Assembly: GCA_903914955.1 (NCBI GenBank)
Contig: CAIWRB010000250.1
Coordinates: 1 to 64,000, forward strand
Source of the DNA: an uncultured Chloroflexota bacterium
GTDB lineage: Bacteria; Chloroflexota; Anaerolineae; Anaerolineales; Villigracilaceae
Reading direction: 5' to 3'
DNA: 64,000 bases
The notes beneath the pieces were generated by a model. It did not search any database. It was not told the DNA's origin and saw nothing but the letters and a program-made list of their open reading frames with translations. Both the position numbers and the translations under genes were made by a program. Of the stretch, positions 36,489 through 45,092 are shown one piece after another; position 1 is the stretch's first letter, and every line of letters begins with the position of its first letter.

Positions 36489-37662
36489 CATGGGATTAAA
36501 CCCGGTTATATCAATGTTGGGGCGCAGACTTCGTTTGGCAGTTATTGGCGGAGGCCCCGCATCCTTCATCGGCGCGATGCATCGGCAGGCAGCCAGATTA
36601 GATGATCGCTATGAGCTGGTCACAGGAATTCTTTCCGCTGACGCTATCCGGGCAAAGAAAGCCGCTTTGGAAATTGGTTTGGCTTCCGATCGTGTTTATG
36701 CAAACGTTCAGGAAATGCTCAACTCAGAATCTCTACGCAAAGATGGCGCAGATGTAGTTGCCATCATGACGCCCAATGACAGTCATTATGAATATGCGGT
36801 CGCTGCTTTGGAACATGGCTTTGATGTGATTTGTGACAAGCCCATGACAAACACACTTCAGGAAGCTGAAGCCCTGCATAAGAAAGTGCAAGAGTCAGGA
36901 TTGATATTTTGTCTGACCCATAATTACACAGGCTATCCCATGGTTCGTCAGGCAAGAGCCATGGTTGAAGATGGGCAAATTGGAACGATTCGTTTAATTC
37001 AGGTCGAATATGTTCAAGGCGGAAAGGCCGATGAAACTAAATCAATTCCCACTGATGCGATTCCCTGGCGTTACGATTCAATCCGTGGTGGACCGTCTTT
37101 GGTAATGGGAGATATTGGAACTCACGCGCATAATCTCATCCGTTTTATTAGCGGCCTTGAAGTAGCTGAAGTAGCGGCTGAAGTTGGGAACATTGTACCC
37201 GGACGGCTGATACATGATTTCGCCGGAGCCTTGCTTCGATTTGAAAATGGCGCGCGCGGAAGTTTTTGGGTTACCCAAGCCGCGGCTGGGGTGGAGAATT
37301 GCTTGCGTATCCGAGTCAGCGGCACCAAAGGCAGTCTAGAGTGGATGCAGGAGATCCCGCAGGTTTTAACTTACAAACCGATTCATGGTCCATCTGAAAA
37401 CCGTACGCCCAATGGACCGGGTACCCTGCCGTTTGCCGCACGTTCCAGCAGAATTGTCGCCGGTCACCCGGAAGGATTTCATGAAGGATTTGCAAATATT
37501 TATTCCGATGCGGCCGAAGCGATCAGTGCCCGAAAGTCGGGAAAGAAAGTTAACTTACTGGCACTCCACTTCCCTAACTCGTGGGATGGATTGATGGGTG
37601 TACGGTTCGTGAATAGTGTAATTGAATCAAGTAAAGCCAATGGCAAATGGACCAAATGTTAA
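36478..37662 (+). CDS. Gfo/Idh/MocA family oxidoreductase
   Basis: The 394-residue dehydrogenase has a nucleotide-binding LAVIGGGPASFIGAMH motif (about residues 19-34), EKP-type motif as CDKPMTNT near 120, and the sugar-site segment HNYTGYPMVRQARAMV followed by GDIGTHAHNLIRF. The longer insertions match the YcjS/IolG-like group. It would act on a sugar or sugar acid imported by the divergent transporter. Confidence 0.88.
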   Translation: MKNNMGLNPVISMLGRRLRLAVIGGGPASFIGAMHRQAARLDDRYELVTGILSADAIRAKKAALEIGLASDRVYANVQEMLNSESLRKDGADVVAIMTPNDSHYEYAVAALEHGFDVICDKPMTNTLQEAEALHKKVQESGLIFCLTHNYTGYPMVRQARAMVEDGQIGTIRLIQVEYVQGGKADETKSIPTDAIPWRYDSIRGGPSLVMGDIGTHAHNLIRFISGLEVAEVAAEVGNIVPGRLIHDFAGALLRFENGARGSFWVTQAAAGVENCLRIRVSGTKGSLEWMQEIPQVLTYKPIHGPSENRTPNGPGTLPFAARSSRIVAGHPEGFHEGFANIYSDAAEAISARKSGKKVNLLALHFPNSWDGLMGVRFVNSVIESSKANGKWTKC

Positions 37663-37702
37663 CCTTGTATAGTCTAATTGATTATTCAAGACTGGAGATC
37701 CT

Positions 37703-38455
37703 ATGATCAAGCCAGATTCAAAAAAGACCCCTGCTAAAAAAATAAAAAAAGCCACCGTCCGCGGAAAGCTCGTATACCATAATGTCATTGAAAAATTACA
37801 GCAACGCATCCGTCAGGCAGATTGGCTGCCGGGGGACCGCCTGCCCAGCATCGCGCAATTGGCAAAGGAAATGCACGTAGGCGCAGGATCCATACGTGAA
37901 GCCTTGCGCTCCCTGCAATCGATTGGCCTGATAAAGATCGAGCATGGCAGCGGCGTTTATGTTACTGGCACGCGCCCAGCCACTGAATTGTCCAGCCATT
38001 TTGAGAATCTTGGCGATGGCCTGCTGATTTCGTTGGCTGAAACACGCCGCATAATGGAACCAGAGATTGCATTCCTAGCTGCCGAACGCGGTACCGATCA
38101 GGAGTTGATTGAAATCGAAACACTTGCACGGAAAATGGAAGAGGAGGAAAAACACGGCCATGATTTCGCTGAACTTGATGTTTTGTTTCATCGCAAGATT
38201 GCCTATGCCGCTCGTAACGAGATCTTATTTCAGACCATGGAAGGCGTCAGCGATCTACTTCTGGATAGTCGCCGGGCAATTCTTCTTGACCCAAACTCAT
38301 TACTGCGGGCGTTACGCTATCATGCACTCATCTCAGAAGCACTGATATCAAGAAACCCTCCTCAAGCTCGTTTATTAATGCAAGGTCACATGAATTCCAT
38401 GTTAGATGAAGTCCTGGCATCCGAAGCACAAAAACAATCAAAGGAAAAACCATGA
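37703..38455 (+). CDS. GntR-family (FadR/FCD type) transcriptional regulator
   Basis: The 250-residue protein has an N-terminal winged helix (residues 30-95: LVYHNVIEKLQQRIRQADWL, LPSIAQLAKEMHVGAGSIRE, GSGVYVTG) after a Lys-rich tail and a C-terminal FCD ligand domain with its metal-site residues in AELDVLFHRKIA (Asp, His), LRYHALISEAL (His) and LMQGHMNSML (His). FCD regulators commonly sense sugar acids such as gluconate, galactonate or hexuronates. It lies within the catabolic operon and probably controls it, perhaps together with the divergent importer operon. Confidence 0.9.
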   Translation: MIKPDSKKTPAKKIKKATVRGKLVYHNVIEKLQQRIRQADWLPGDRLPSIAQLAKEMHVGAGSIREALRSLQSIGLIKIEHGSGVYVTGTRPATELSSHFENLGDGLLISLAETRRIMEPEIAFLAAERGTDQELIEIETLARKMEEEEKHGHDFAELDVLFHRKIAYAARNEILFQTMEGVSDLLLDSRRAILLDPNSLLRALRYHALISEALISRNPPQARLLMQGHMNSMLDEVLASEAQKQSKEKP

Positions 38456-39276
38456 AAATTGCAGTAACAGGCGGAAGTGGTGACATGGGGCGTAACTTGA
38501 TCCCATACCTGCTCGAGCACACCCATACAGTTGTAAGTATTGACCGGACATTGCCCACAACACACACGCACGGAGTAAATTTTATAGCCGCTGACGTGCG
38601 TGATTTCGGCCAGCTTGTCGCAAGCATTCGCGGTTGTGATGCTCTTATTCACCTGGCTGCCATTCGCGCTCCGGTCAACCATCCCGACCCGGTAGTATAT
38701 GCCGATAATACAATCAGCAGTTACAACGCGTTGAGCGCGGCTTCGGCACTCGGAATCAAACGGGTATGTTTGGCCTCGTCCATTAATGCAATCGGCGGCG
38801 CATTCAGCCGCTCGCCTCGTTACGATTACTTCCCTGTAGACGAGCAACATCCCACTTACGCGGAAGATCCATACAGTCTTTCAAAATGGGTGCTGGAGCA
38901 ACAAGGCGATGCCTTCGCCCGCCGATTCGAATGGATGACGATTGCCAGTCTGCGCCTCCACTGGTTACTGGATGAACGAACAAAAGCAGTTCAGAACACG
39001 GCGACAATGGGTGATGTCGCGAGAAAACATCTCTGGGCTTACACATTGCTTGGTGAAGCCAGCCGCGCCTGCTTGCTTTCGCTCACCGCAGACTTTACCG
39101 GCCACGAAGTTTTCTACATCGTAGCACCGCAATCAGCAGCTGAACAACCGTCAATGGAATTGGCTCGTTATCATTATCCTCAAGCAGAAATTCGAGAGGA
39201 TTTTTCAAACCACACTGGTTTCTTTAATTGTTCCAAAGCCGAGCGTCTGCTTGGTTGGAAGCATCAGGAGAATTAG
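38452..39276 (+). CDS. NAD-dependent epimerase/dehydratase family protein (copy 2)
   Basis: An extended SDR of 274 residues: TGGSGDMGRNL at 6-16, DALIHLAAIRAPVNHPDP, ASSINAIGGAFSRSPRYDYF and catalytic YSLSK near 140. It is clearly homologous to the product at 20105, with the same FDYFP/YDYFP-DEEHPT-type segment and the same C-terminal [10 protein letters not shown] ending. It probably oxidises a hexuronate or aldose, giving a lactone for the lactonase two genes on. The start overlaps the GntR stop (ATGA). Confidence 0.8.
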   Translation: MKIAVTGGSGDMGRNLIPYLLEHTHTVVSIDRTLPTTHTHGVNFIAADVRDFGQLVASIRGCDALIHLAAIRAPVNHPDPVVYADNTISSYNALSAASALGIKRVCLASSINAIGGAFSRSPRYDYFPVDEQHPTYAEDPYSLSKWVLEQQGDAFARRFEWMTIASLRLHWLLDERTKAVQNTATMGDVARKHLWAYTLLGEASRACLLSLTADFTGHEVFYIVAPQSAAEQPSMELARYHYPQAEIREDFSNHTGFFNCSKAERLLGWKHQEN

Positions 39277-39279
39277 ATT

Positions 39280-40467
39280 ATGAAAATTACAGATATTAAA
39301 CCTTTGCCTGTCTGGGTGGGAAGCCGCAATCAACTTGTTGTCAAAATTGAAACTGATGAAGGAATTTATGGCCTCGGCGAATCAGGCCTAAGCGGACGTG
39401 AGTTGGCTGTCATCGGCGCGCTTAAACATTTCCGCGAATTTCTAATCGGCAAGGACCCAATGCAAATTGGGCGAATCTGGCAGGAACTTTATCGCGGACA
39501 GTATTTCGAAGGCGGACGCGTCCTGCTTGCCGCGCAAAGCGCCATTGATATTGCGCTCTACGATATCGCAGGCAAGGCCCTCAATGTTCCTGTGTACCAA
39601 CTTCTGGGCGGCAAACAGCGGGATGTGATCCCCTGCTTCGCAACAGCAACAGGCGCGGGCGCGGCTCTGATCGACGATGTTAAACTTCTGATGAAACATG
39701 GCTGGAACGTCATTCGCACAGGACCGATGATGCTTGACCATCAAGGCGGCTTCACCGGAGAATCTGATATTTTTGAACCGCGCGAGAGCATCCCTATGAC
39801 CGCCAAGTGGTTGACAAAAGTACGCGAGGAGTGCGGTAGTGAGGTTGTGCTGGGCATTGATTATCATCACCGTCTTAGCATCGCCGAGACAGCATCATTT
39901 TGTCAGCGCATGCCGATGGGCACACTTGATTTTATTGAAGAACCAATTCGTGATGAAAGTCCGGAAGCATATGAAGCCCTGCGAAAGTTGACTGATATAC
40001 CCTTTGCGGTGGGTGAAGAATTTGCCAGTAAATGGCAGTTTCTGCCTTTCATCGAAAAGCACCTCACCGATTTTGCGCGCGTGGATCTTTGCAATGTTGG
40101 CGGTTTTACCGAAGCCATGAAAGTAGCAGGCTGGGCTGAAGCGCACTATATTGATCTGATGCCGCACAATCCGCTTGGCCCGATCTGTACCGCAGCGACA
40201 ATTCAAATGGCTGCGGCAGTACCCAACTTCGCCTGGCTTGAAGTTCGTGTAACTCAGACTGAGAATTTATATTATGGGCAATCAGGCGTGAACGATGCAG
40301 AAGCGCTATTCCCGATTCAGCCGCAGCTCGTCGGGAATTCATTCCCCGTACCCACTGCGCCGGGCTTGGGCATTGAAATAGACGAAAAATTAGCAGAATC
40401 ACAATCGTGGAAATTTTGGGAAGCCCCGCATTGGAAACGTCGCGATGGTTCCGTGACGAATTGGTAA
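39280..40467 (+). CDS. Enolase-superfamily sugar-acid dehydratase (galactonate-dehydratase-like)
   Basis: The 395-residue enzyme has the capping domain MKITDIKPLPVWV and barrel residues Asp in LGIDYHHRLS, Glu in FIEEPIRDE, Glu in AVGEEFASKWQ and the His of the DLMPHNPLGPICTAA motif, which is typical of galactonate dehydratase-like proteins. It should make a 2-keto-3-deoxy aldonate from an aldonate; the lactonase, KDG kinase and KDPG aldolase encoded next complete a coherent pathway. Confidence 0.86.
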   Translation: MKITDIKPLPVWVGSRNQLVVKIETDEGIYGLGESGLSGRELAVIGALKHFREFLIGKDPMQIGRIWQELYRGQYFEGGRVLLAAQSAIDIALYDIAGKALNVPVYQLLGGKQRDVIPCFATATGAGAALIDDVKLLMKHGWNVIRTGPMMLDHQGGFTGESDIFEPRESIPMTAKWLTKVREECGSEVVLGIDYHHRLSIAETASFCQRMPMGTLDFIEEPIRDESPEAYEALRKLTDIPFAVGEEFASKWQFLPFIEKHLTDFARVDLCNVGGFTEAMKVAGWAEAHYIDLMPHNPLGPICTAATIQMAAAVPNFAWLEVRVTQTENLYYGQSGVNDAEALFPIQPQLVGNSFPVPTAPGLGIEIDEKLAESQSWKFWEAPHWKRRDGSVTNW

Positions 40468-40477
40468 AAGGGAATTT

Positions 40478-41545
40478 ATGACAAAACAAAATCAATCTCT
40501 TTTCTTTGCGAGTGGTTACGCTTCCGCCGAACAGCCCGGTATTCAATCTTTTCTGTTTGACGAAGTCACGGGGAAATTAACAGCGCAGGGTTCATTGATG
40601 GGCATCCTCAACCCTTCCTTTATTATTGTTCACCCAAACAGTCGTTGGCTATATGCGGTTAGTGAAACAGGAAAGGACAGTCATGGCGCTTTCGGTGAAG
40701 TTTGGGCATTTCAGTTTGATCTTGAGCCTTTTAGCATCCAGCCGATCAATCATCGATCCAGTCGCGGCGATTGGCCCTGTCATCTTCGACTCGATGCGAC
40801 CAGTCAGTGGTTACTCGCCACCAATTATGGTACTGGCAACGCAGGTCTTTATCCACTTCAACCAGATGGCTCACTCGGTGAGATGACAGATTTTGTTCAG
40901 CATCATGGCGAAGGACCAAACCCTGCCCGACAGGAAGGTCCACATGCGCACTCATCTATTTTCACACCGGATAATCGTTTTGCCATCATCGCCGATCTGG
41001 GAATTGATCAACTGATAATTTATAAACTTGACTCGACTATAGGCAAACTACTTCCGCACTCACCTGTAAACACACGACCTGGCGCGGGACCACGACATCT
41101 TACCTTTCATTCAAACGGCAAGTGGATGTATGCGGCGAATGAACTCGATAACACGGTAACACTATACGATTACGACACAAAAAAAGGTATATTGACCGAA
41201 AGACAAAGCCTCCCCACTATCCCGTCAGAGGCTCCAGAAAGTACGATTGCTGATATTCATATTTCCGCAAATGGCAAAAGATTATATGTTTCCAATCGCG
41301 GACATGACAGCATTACAGTTTACGATATCGGCACCGATGGAGGTTTGAAAATGGTTTCCATCCAATCATCCGGCGGAAATTGTCCGCGGAACTTTGCACT
41401 CGCGCCCGGCGGAAAATTCCTATTGGCGGCAAATCAAAACAGCAATGAAGTTTGTGCCCTGCCAATTCTTGAAGGCACGCAAGCACTCGGTGCACCAGTT
41501 GATCGCGCGATTGTGACCGGTGCCTCGTGCATTCAATTTGTATAA
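40478..41545 (+). CDS. Lactonase, 6-phosphogluconolactonase (YbhE) family
   Basis: The 355-residue seven-bladed beta-propeller has the family's segments NPSFIIVHPNSRWLYAVSE, the substrate-site RQEGPHAHSSIFTPD (about residue 150), GAGPRHLTFHSNGKWMYAANE (about 210) and NCPRNFALAPGGKFLLAANQ. Such enzymes open sugar lactones. With an upstream epimerase/dehydrogenase and a downstream dehydratase, an aldono- or aldaro-lactone is a more likely substrate here than 6-phosphogluconolactone. Confidence 0.87.
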   Translation: MTKQNQSLFFASGYASAEQPGIQSFLFDEVTGKLTAQGSLMGILNPSFIIVHPNSRWLYAVSETGKDSHGAFGEVWAFQFDLEPFSIQPINHRSSRGDWPCHLRLDATSQWLLATNYGTGNAGLYPLQPDGSLGEMTDFVQHHGEGPNPARQEGPHAHSSIFTPDNRFAIIADLGIDQLIIYKLDSTIGKLLPHSPVNTRPGAGPRHLTFHSNGKWMYAANELDNTVTLYDYDTKKGILTERQSLPTIPSEAPESTIADIHISANGKRLYVSNRGHDSITVYDIGTDGGLKMVSIQSSGGNCPRNFALAPGGKFLLAANQNSNEVCALPILEGTQALGAPVDRAIVTGASCIQFV

Positions 41546-41549
41546 ACCA

Positions 41550-42545
41550 ATGAACGAATCAACCCGCACACCTCGTTTTGATTTTGTCAGTCTCGGCGAA
41601 TCCATGCTGCGTTTGAGCGTGCCCACTGGCCACAGACTGGATGATACTCGCGTACTTGATATGGAACTTGCCGGGGCAGAAAGCAATGTCAGTGTGGCGT
41701 TGGCACGTTTGGGTCGGCGCACTGGTTGGGTCAGCCGAATGCCTGATCATGCATTGGCTCAGGCGATTCTGCGCGCATTACGTTCCGATGGTGTGGATGT
41801 CTCCGCCGTGAATTGTGTCCCAGACGAACGGCTCGGCACATACTTCATTGAATACGCCACGCCGCCTCGTTCCACTCAAGTCATCTATGACCGCGCAGAC
41901 TCTGCGGCATCACACATGACAACGGCCGATATTGATTGGGATTATCTGCTGGATACACGCGTGTTGCATCTTACTGGCATCACGGCTGCGTTGAGCGATA
42001 ATTGTTACGATCTGCTTGGGGAGGCAATTCAACGTGCTCACGCCGCGGGGGTAAGGGTCAGTTTTGATGTGAATTTTCGCGCCAAGTTATGGTCAGCCGC
42101 AACCGCTGGCGAAAAACTTCGCCCCCTGATCGCTCAGGCAGATATACTTTTGTGCAAAGGCGCAGATGCCGTATCGCTCTTTGGTTGTCAGGGAGAGCCT
42201 CGTAAATTAATGACCCAGTTGAAAGCACTCACCCATGCGACTGCCGTCTTCTGTACTTTTGGCGAAGAAGGCGCGGCAGTATTGAGCGGCGATGATTTTG
42301 TGACTCAGCCCGCACTCCCAGTGCAAATTGTAGATCGCATCGGTAGCGGCGATGCCTTCGCGGCAGGCGTGCTCGATGGCTGTTTATCGAGAGATGACTA
42401 CAGCATATCTACATTACGTGAAGGCTTGCAGCGCGGCGTAGCTTTGGCCGCCATTGCATTATCACAATTTGGCGACCGCGTTCTATCATCTCGCGCTGAA
42501 TTAAACGCGGCATTAGGCACAGAACGGCTTGATATTTCACGTTAG
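41550..42545 (+). CDS. kdgK: PfkB-family sugar kinase, 2-keto-3-deoxygluconate kinase-like
   Basis: The 331-residue ribokinase-fold protein has the substrate motif LGESMLRLSVP, the GGAESNVSVALARLG-like AGAESNVSVALARLG near residue 45, and the anion-hole and catalytic Asp in DRIGSGDAFAAGVLDG near 265. It fits KDG kinases that make KDPG with ATP. The KDPG aldolase gene follows at once. The start is taken at the ATG at 41550, five bases past the lactonase stop, because an earlier ATG would overlap that gene. Confidence 0.85.
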   Translation: MNESTRTPRFDFVSLGESMLRLSVPTGHRLDDTRVLDMELAGAESNVSVALARLGRRTGWVSRMPDHALAQAILRALRSDGVDVSAVNCVPDERLGTYFIEYATPPRSTQVIYDRADSAASHMTTADIDWDYLLDTRVLHLTGITAALSDNCYDLLGEAIQRAHAAGVRVSFDVNFRAKLWSAATAGEKLRPLIAQADILLCKGADAVSLFGCQGEPRKLMTQLKALTHATAVFCTFGEEGAAVLSGDDFVTQPALPVQIVDRIGSGDAFAAGVLDGCLSRDDYSISTLREGLQRGVALAAIALSQFGDRVLSSRAELNAALGTERLDISR

Positions 42546-42556
42546 GAGAAAAAGGC

Positions 42557-43189
42557 ATGTCTGCCATTCAACAAATCCTTGAAAAAAAAGTGGTCGCAGT
42601 GGTGCGGCTGGATAACTACAACCGTGCAGTGGATGTAGCCCGGGCACTCGCAGCAGGCGGCGTCAACGTATTGGAATTTACACTAACGGGTCAAGGTGCA
42701 CTGGAAGCCGTCTCTGCGACTCGACAAGCATTGGGCGGCGCTGTTTGTGTGGGCGTGGGAACTGTCCTGTCGTCCGAGCAGGCCGAAGCGGCGATTGATG
42801 CAGGCGCAGAATTTCTGGTCACACCCGCCCTGCGTCGACAAGTCATAGCAACCTGCGTCAAACGTCAGACATTGGTATTGTGCGGCGGGCTGACCCCCAC
42901 CGAATTATTGGAAGCACATGAAGCGGGAGCGGAATTGCTCAAAGTATTTCCCGCGCAATTGGGCGGACCAAAATTTATCAAGGATGTGCTTGCGCCCATG
43001 CCCTTCCTGAAGCTGGTACCAACGGGCGGAGTGAGTCCCGAGAATGCGCGAGACTATCTTGCCGCTGGTGCGGTGGCAGTTGGCATCGGCGGAAACTTGG
43101 TATCCAACAAACTTGTGGCGGCTGAAGCATTCGATCAAATTACAGCAACAGCGCAGGCATGCATGGATGCGATCCATAAGCAGAGTTAA
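42557..43189 (+). CDS. eda: KDPG/KHG aldolase
   Basis: The 210-residue class I aldolase shows the catalytic Glu in VLEFTLTG, the GVGTVLSSEQAEAAIDAGAEF segment, the Schiff-base Lys in ELLKVFPAQLGGPKFIKDVL (about residue 134) and the phosphate-site VPTGGVSPENARDYLAAGA. It splits 2-keto-3-deoxy-6-phosphogluconate into pyruvate and glyceraldehyde-3-phosphate, closing the Entner-Doudoroff-type branch of this operon. AGGAG precedes the ATG. Confidence 0.93.
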   Translation: MSAIQQILEKKVVAVVRLDNYNRAVDVARALAAGGVNVLEFTLTGQGALEAVSATRQALGGAVCVGVGTVLSSEQAEAAIDAGAEFLVTPALRRQVIATCVKRQTLVLCGGLTPTELLEAHEAGAELLKVFPAQLGGPKFIKDVLAPMPFLKLVPTGGVSPENARDYLAAGAVAVGIGGNLVSNKLVAAEAFDQITATAQACMDAIHKQS

Positions 43190-43260
43190 TTGTAAAATGT
43201 AAGCGAAGAAATTTTATTTGTAGCGTGTTGTTAAAAATCAAACTCCAACGGAGGCTTCAA

Positions 43261-44427
43261 ATGAATTCTCGTGAACGTGTTTTAACCGCATTGAATCACA
43301 AGGAACCCGACCGCGTTCCTTATGATATGGGAGGTACAGTGGTAACCGGCATTCAGGCCAAAGCGTATGCACGCCTGCGTAAATATCTGGGACTGCCTGA
43401 TAAGGAAGTCGTAATTATTGACATCCTGCAACAGCTCGCCCAGGTGGATGATGATGTGATGGAGCGGTTGGGTGTAGACCTTCGCAATATCTCACCCCGC
43501 TCCACTGCCAGTTTCAAAATTGAACTCAAGTTGACTCCCGACGGCAGATACAGCTACTTCCATGATGAATATCAGATTGGCTGGCGCATGCCAACGGATG
43601 GCGGCATGTACTACGACATGTTCGAACATCCACTCAGCGGAGAGGTCACACCAGGTATGGTGGATCAATATACTTTGCCAGATCCACTCGACCCATCCCG
43701 TTTTGATGGTCTGCGCGCGGCAGCGACCAAAGTGCTCGAAGAAGAAAAACGCGCACTCGTGGTCGGCAACATCTCCGCTGGAATTTTCGAGTTGTATTTA
43801 TGGACACGCGGATTCAAAGACGGCTATACCGATTGGGCGGGAAATCCTGAGCTTGCAAAAAAGATCCTGCGCAAATATACAGACCTGCAACTTGCCTATT
43901 GGGAAAGAATGTTTGAGGTAATGGAAGGCATTCCTATTGATGTAGTTCAAATGGCTGATGATCTCGCCGGGCAAAACAGCGTACTTATCTCCCCCATCTC
44001 ATACCGCAAACTACTCAAGCCGTTCCACAAGGAAATGTTTGATTACATCCACTCAAAATCGGATGCGAAGATATTCTTCCATTCCTGCGGAGCCGTCCGC
44101 AAACTTATTCCTGACCTGATCGAAGTGGGCGTGGATATTTTGAACCCGGTACAGGTTAACGCTGCAAACATGGACTCTGCGGAACTCAAGCGCGAGTTTG
44201 GCAAGGATATATGTTTCTGGGGCGGCGGCGTGGATACTCAAAGTGCATTTGATGAATCGCACACGCCGGATGAAGTGCGCGCAGATGTAAGGAAGCGCGT
44301 CGAAGACCTCATGCCGGGCGGCGGATTTGTATTCAACACGGTCCATAATATTCAGGGGAATGTTCCCCCGGAAAATATCATGGCGATGTGGGAAACACTG
44401 CAAGAGTATGGCGTTTACAACAAGTAA
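43261..44427 (+). CDS. URO-D-family corrinoid methyltransferase
   Basis: From the ATG at 43261 (GGAGG seven bases before it) the product has 388 residues. It starts with the usual RERVLTALNHKEPDRVPYD and carries the zinc/thiolate-site motif FFHSCGAVRKLIPDLIEVGVD with His and Cys, plus a later Cys in DICFWGGGVDTQ, the HxC...C set of MtaA/MtbA-type methyltransferases. True haem enzymes lack this set. The next gene encodes a corrinoid protein, so it probably moves a methyl group to or from that protein. Its substrate is unknown; a methylated sugar acid is an attractive guess. Confidence 0.82.
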   Translation: MNSRERVLTALNHKEPDRVPYDMGGTVVTGIQAKAYARLRKYLGLPDKEVVIIDILQQLAQVDDDVMERLGVDLRNISPRSTASFKIELKLTPDGRYSYFHDEYQIGWRMPTDGGMYYDMFEHPLSGEVTPGMVDQYTLPDPLDPSRFDGLRAAATKVLEEEKRALVVGNISAGIFELYLWTRGFKDGYTDWAGNPELAKKILRKYTDLQLAYWERMFEVMEGIPIDVVQMADDLAGQNSVLISPISYRKLLKPFHKEMFDYIHSKSDAKIFFHSCGAVRKLIPDLIEVGVDILNPVQVNAANMDSAELKREFGKDICFWGGGVDTQSAFDESHTPDEVRADVRKRVEDLMPGGGFVFNTVHNIQGNVPPENIMAMWETLQEYGVYNK

Positions 44428-44438
44428 AAGGAGAAACT

Positions 44439-45092
44439 ATGGACCCCAAGAAAATTTTCGATGCCGTGGTTAATGGCGATGTTCAGGAAACTCAAGCAGG
44501 TGTAAACGAAGCCCTCGCCGCAAATGTGCCCGCAGAACAAATACTCAACGAAGCCTTGATCCCGGCAATGACGGAAGTAGGCTGTCTGTTCGAAGCGCAG
44601 GAGTTTTATGTGCCTGAGATGCTGGTCTCAGCCAAGGCGATGCAATCTGGTTTGAATACGCTCAAACCGTTACTGGCAAGTCAGGCAGATCTATCGAGCA
44701 AAAAGACCAACCCCAAGGCAGTGCTCGGCACGGTGAAGGGAGACCTGCACGATATCGGCAAGGATCTGGTGGTCATGATGCTTGAAGGCGCTGGCTTTCA
44801 AGTCACCGATCTGGGCGTGGATGTTCCTCCCGAAAAATTCATTGAAGCTGTCAATGATGGTGCGCAGGTGATCGGTATGTCTGCCATGCTGACGACAACC
44901 ATGCTAAATATGAAAGTAACTATCGAGGCGCTAAAAGATGCCGGCGTGCGCGACAAGGTCAAGGTGATCGTTGGCGGCGCTCCGTTGACTCAGTCTTTTG
45001 CCGATAGCATCGGCGCAGATGGATTTGCAAAAGATGCCAGTTCCGCTGTGCGTAAAGCCAAAGAACTAATCACCACACAGGAGGCTACATGA
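44439..45092 (+). CDS. Corrinoid (B12-binding) methyl-carrier protein, MtbC/MttC-like
   Basis: The ATG at 44439 has AAAAGGAG at correct spacing, giving 217 residues. An N-terminal helical cap (residues 1-90: VPAEQILNEALIPAMTEVG, FYVPEMLVSAKAM) precedes the Rossmann B12 domain with the base-off motif GDLHDIGKDLV (about 105-115, DxHxxG), the second loop IGMSAMLTTTM, and VGGAPLTQ. It carries the methyl group on cobalt between a methyltransferase and an acceptor enzyme. Encoded right after the URO-D-type protein. No corrinoid reductase/activator (RamA-type) gene was seen in the window. Confidence 0.92.
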   Translation: MDPKKIFDAVVNGDVQETQAGVNEALAANVPAEQILNEALIPAMTEVGCLFEAQEFYVPEMLVSAKAMQSGLNTLKPLLASQADLSSKKTNPKAVLGTVKGDLHDIGKDLVVMMLEGAGFQVTDLGVDVPPEKFIEAVNDGAQVIGMSAMLTTTMLNMKVTIEALKDAGVRDKVKVIVGGAPLTQSFADSIGADGFAKDASSAVRKAKELITTQEAT

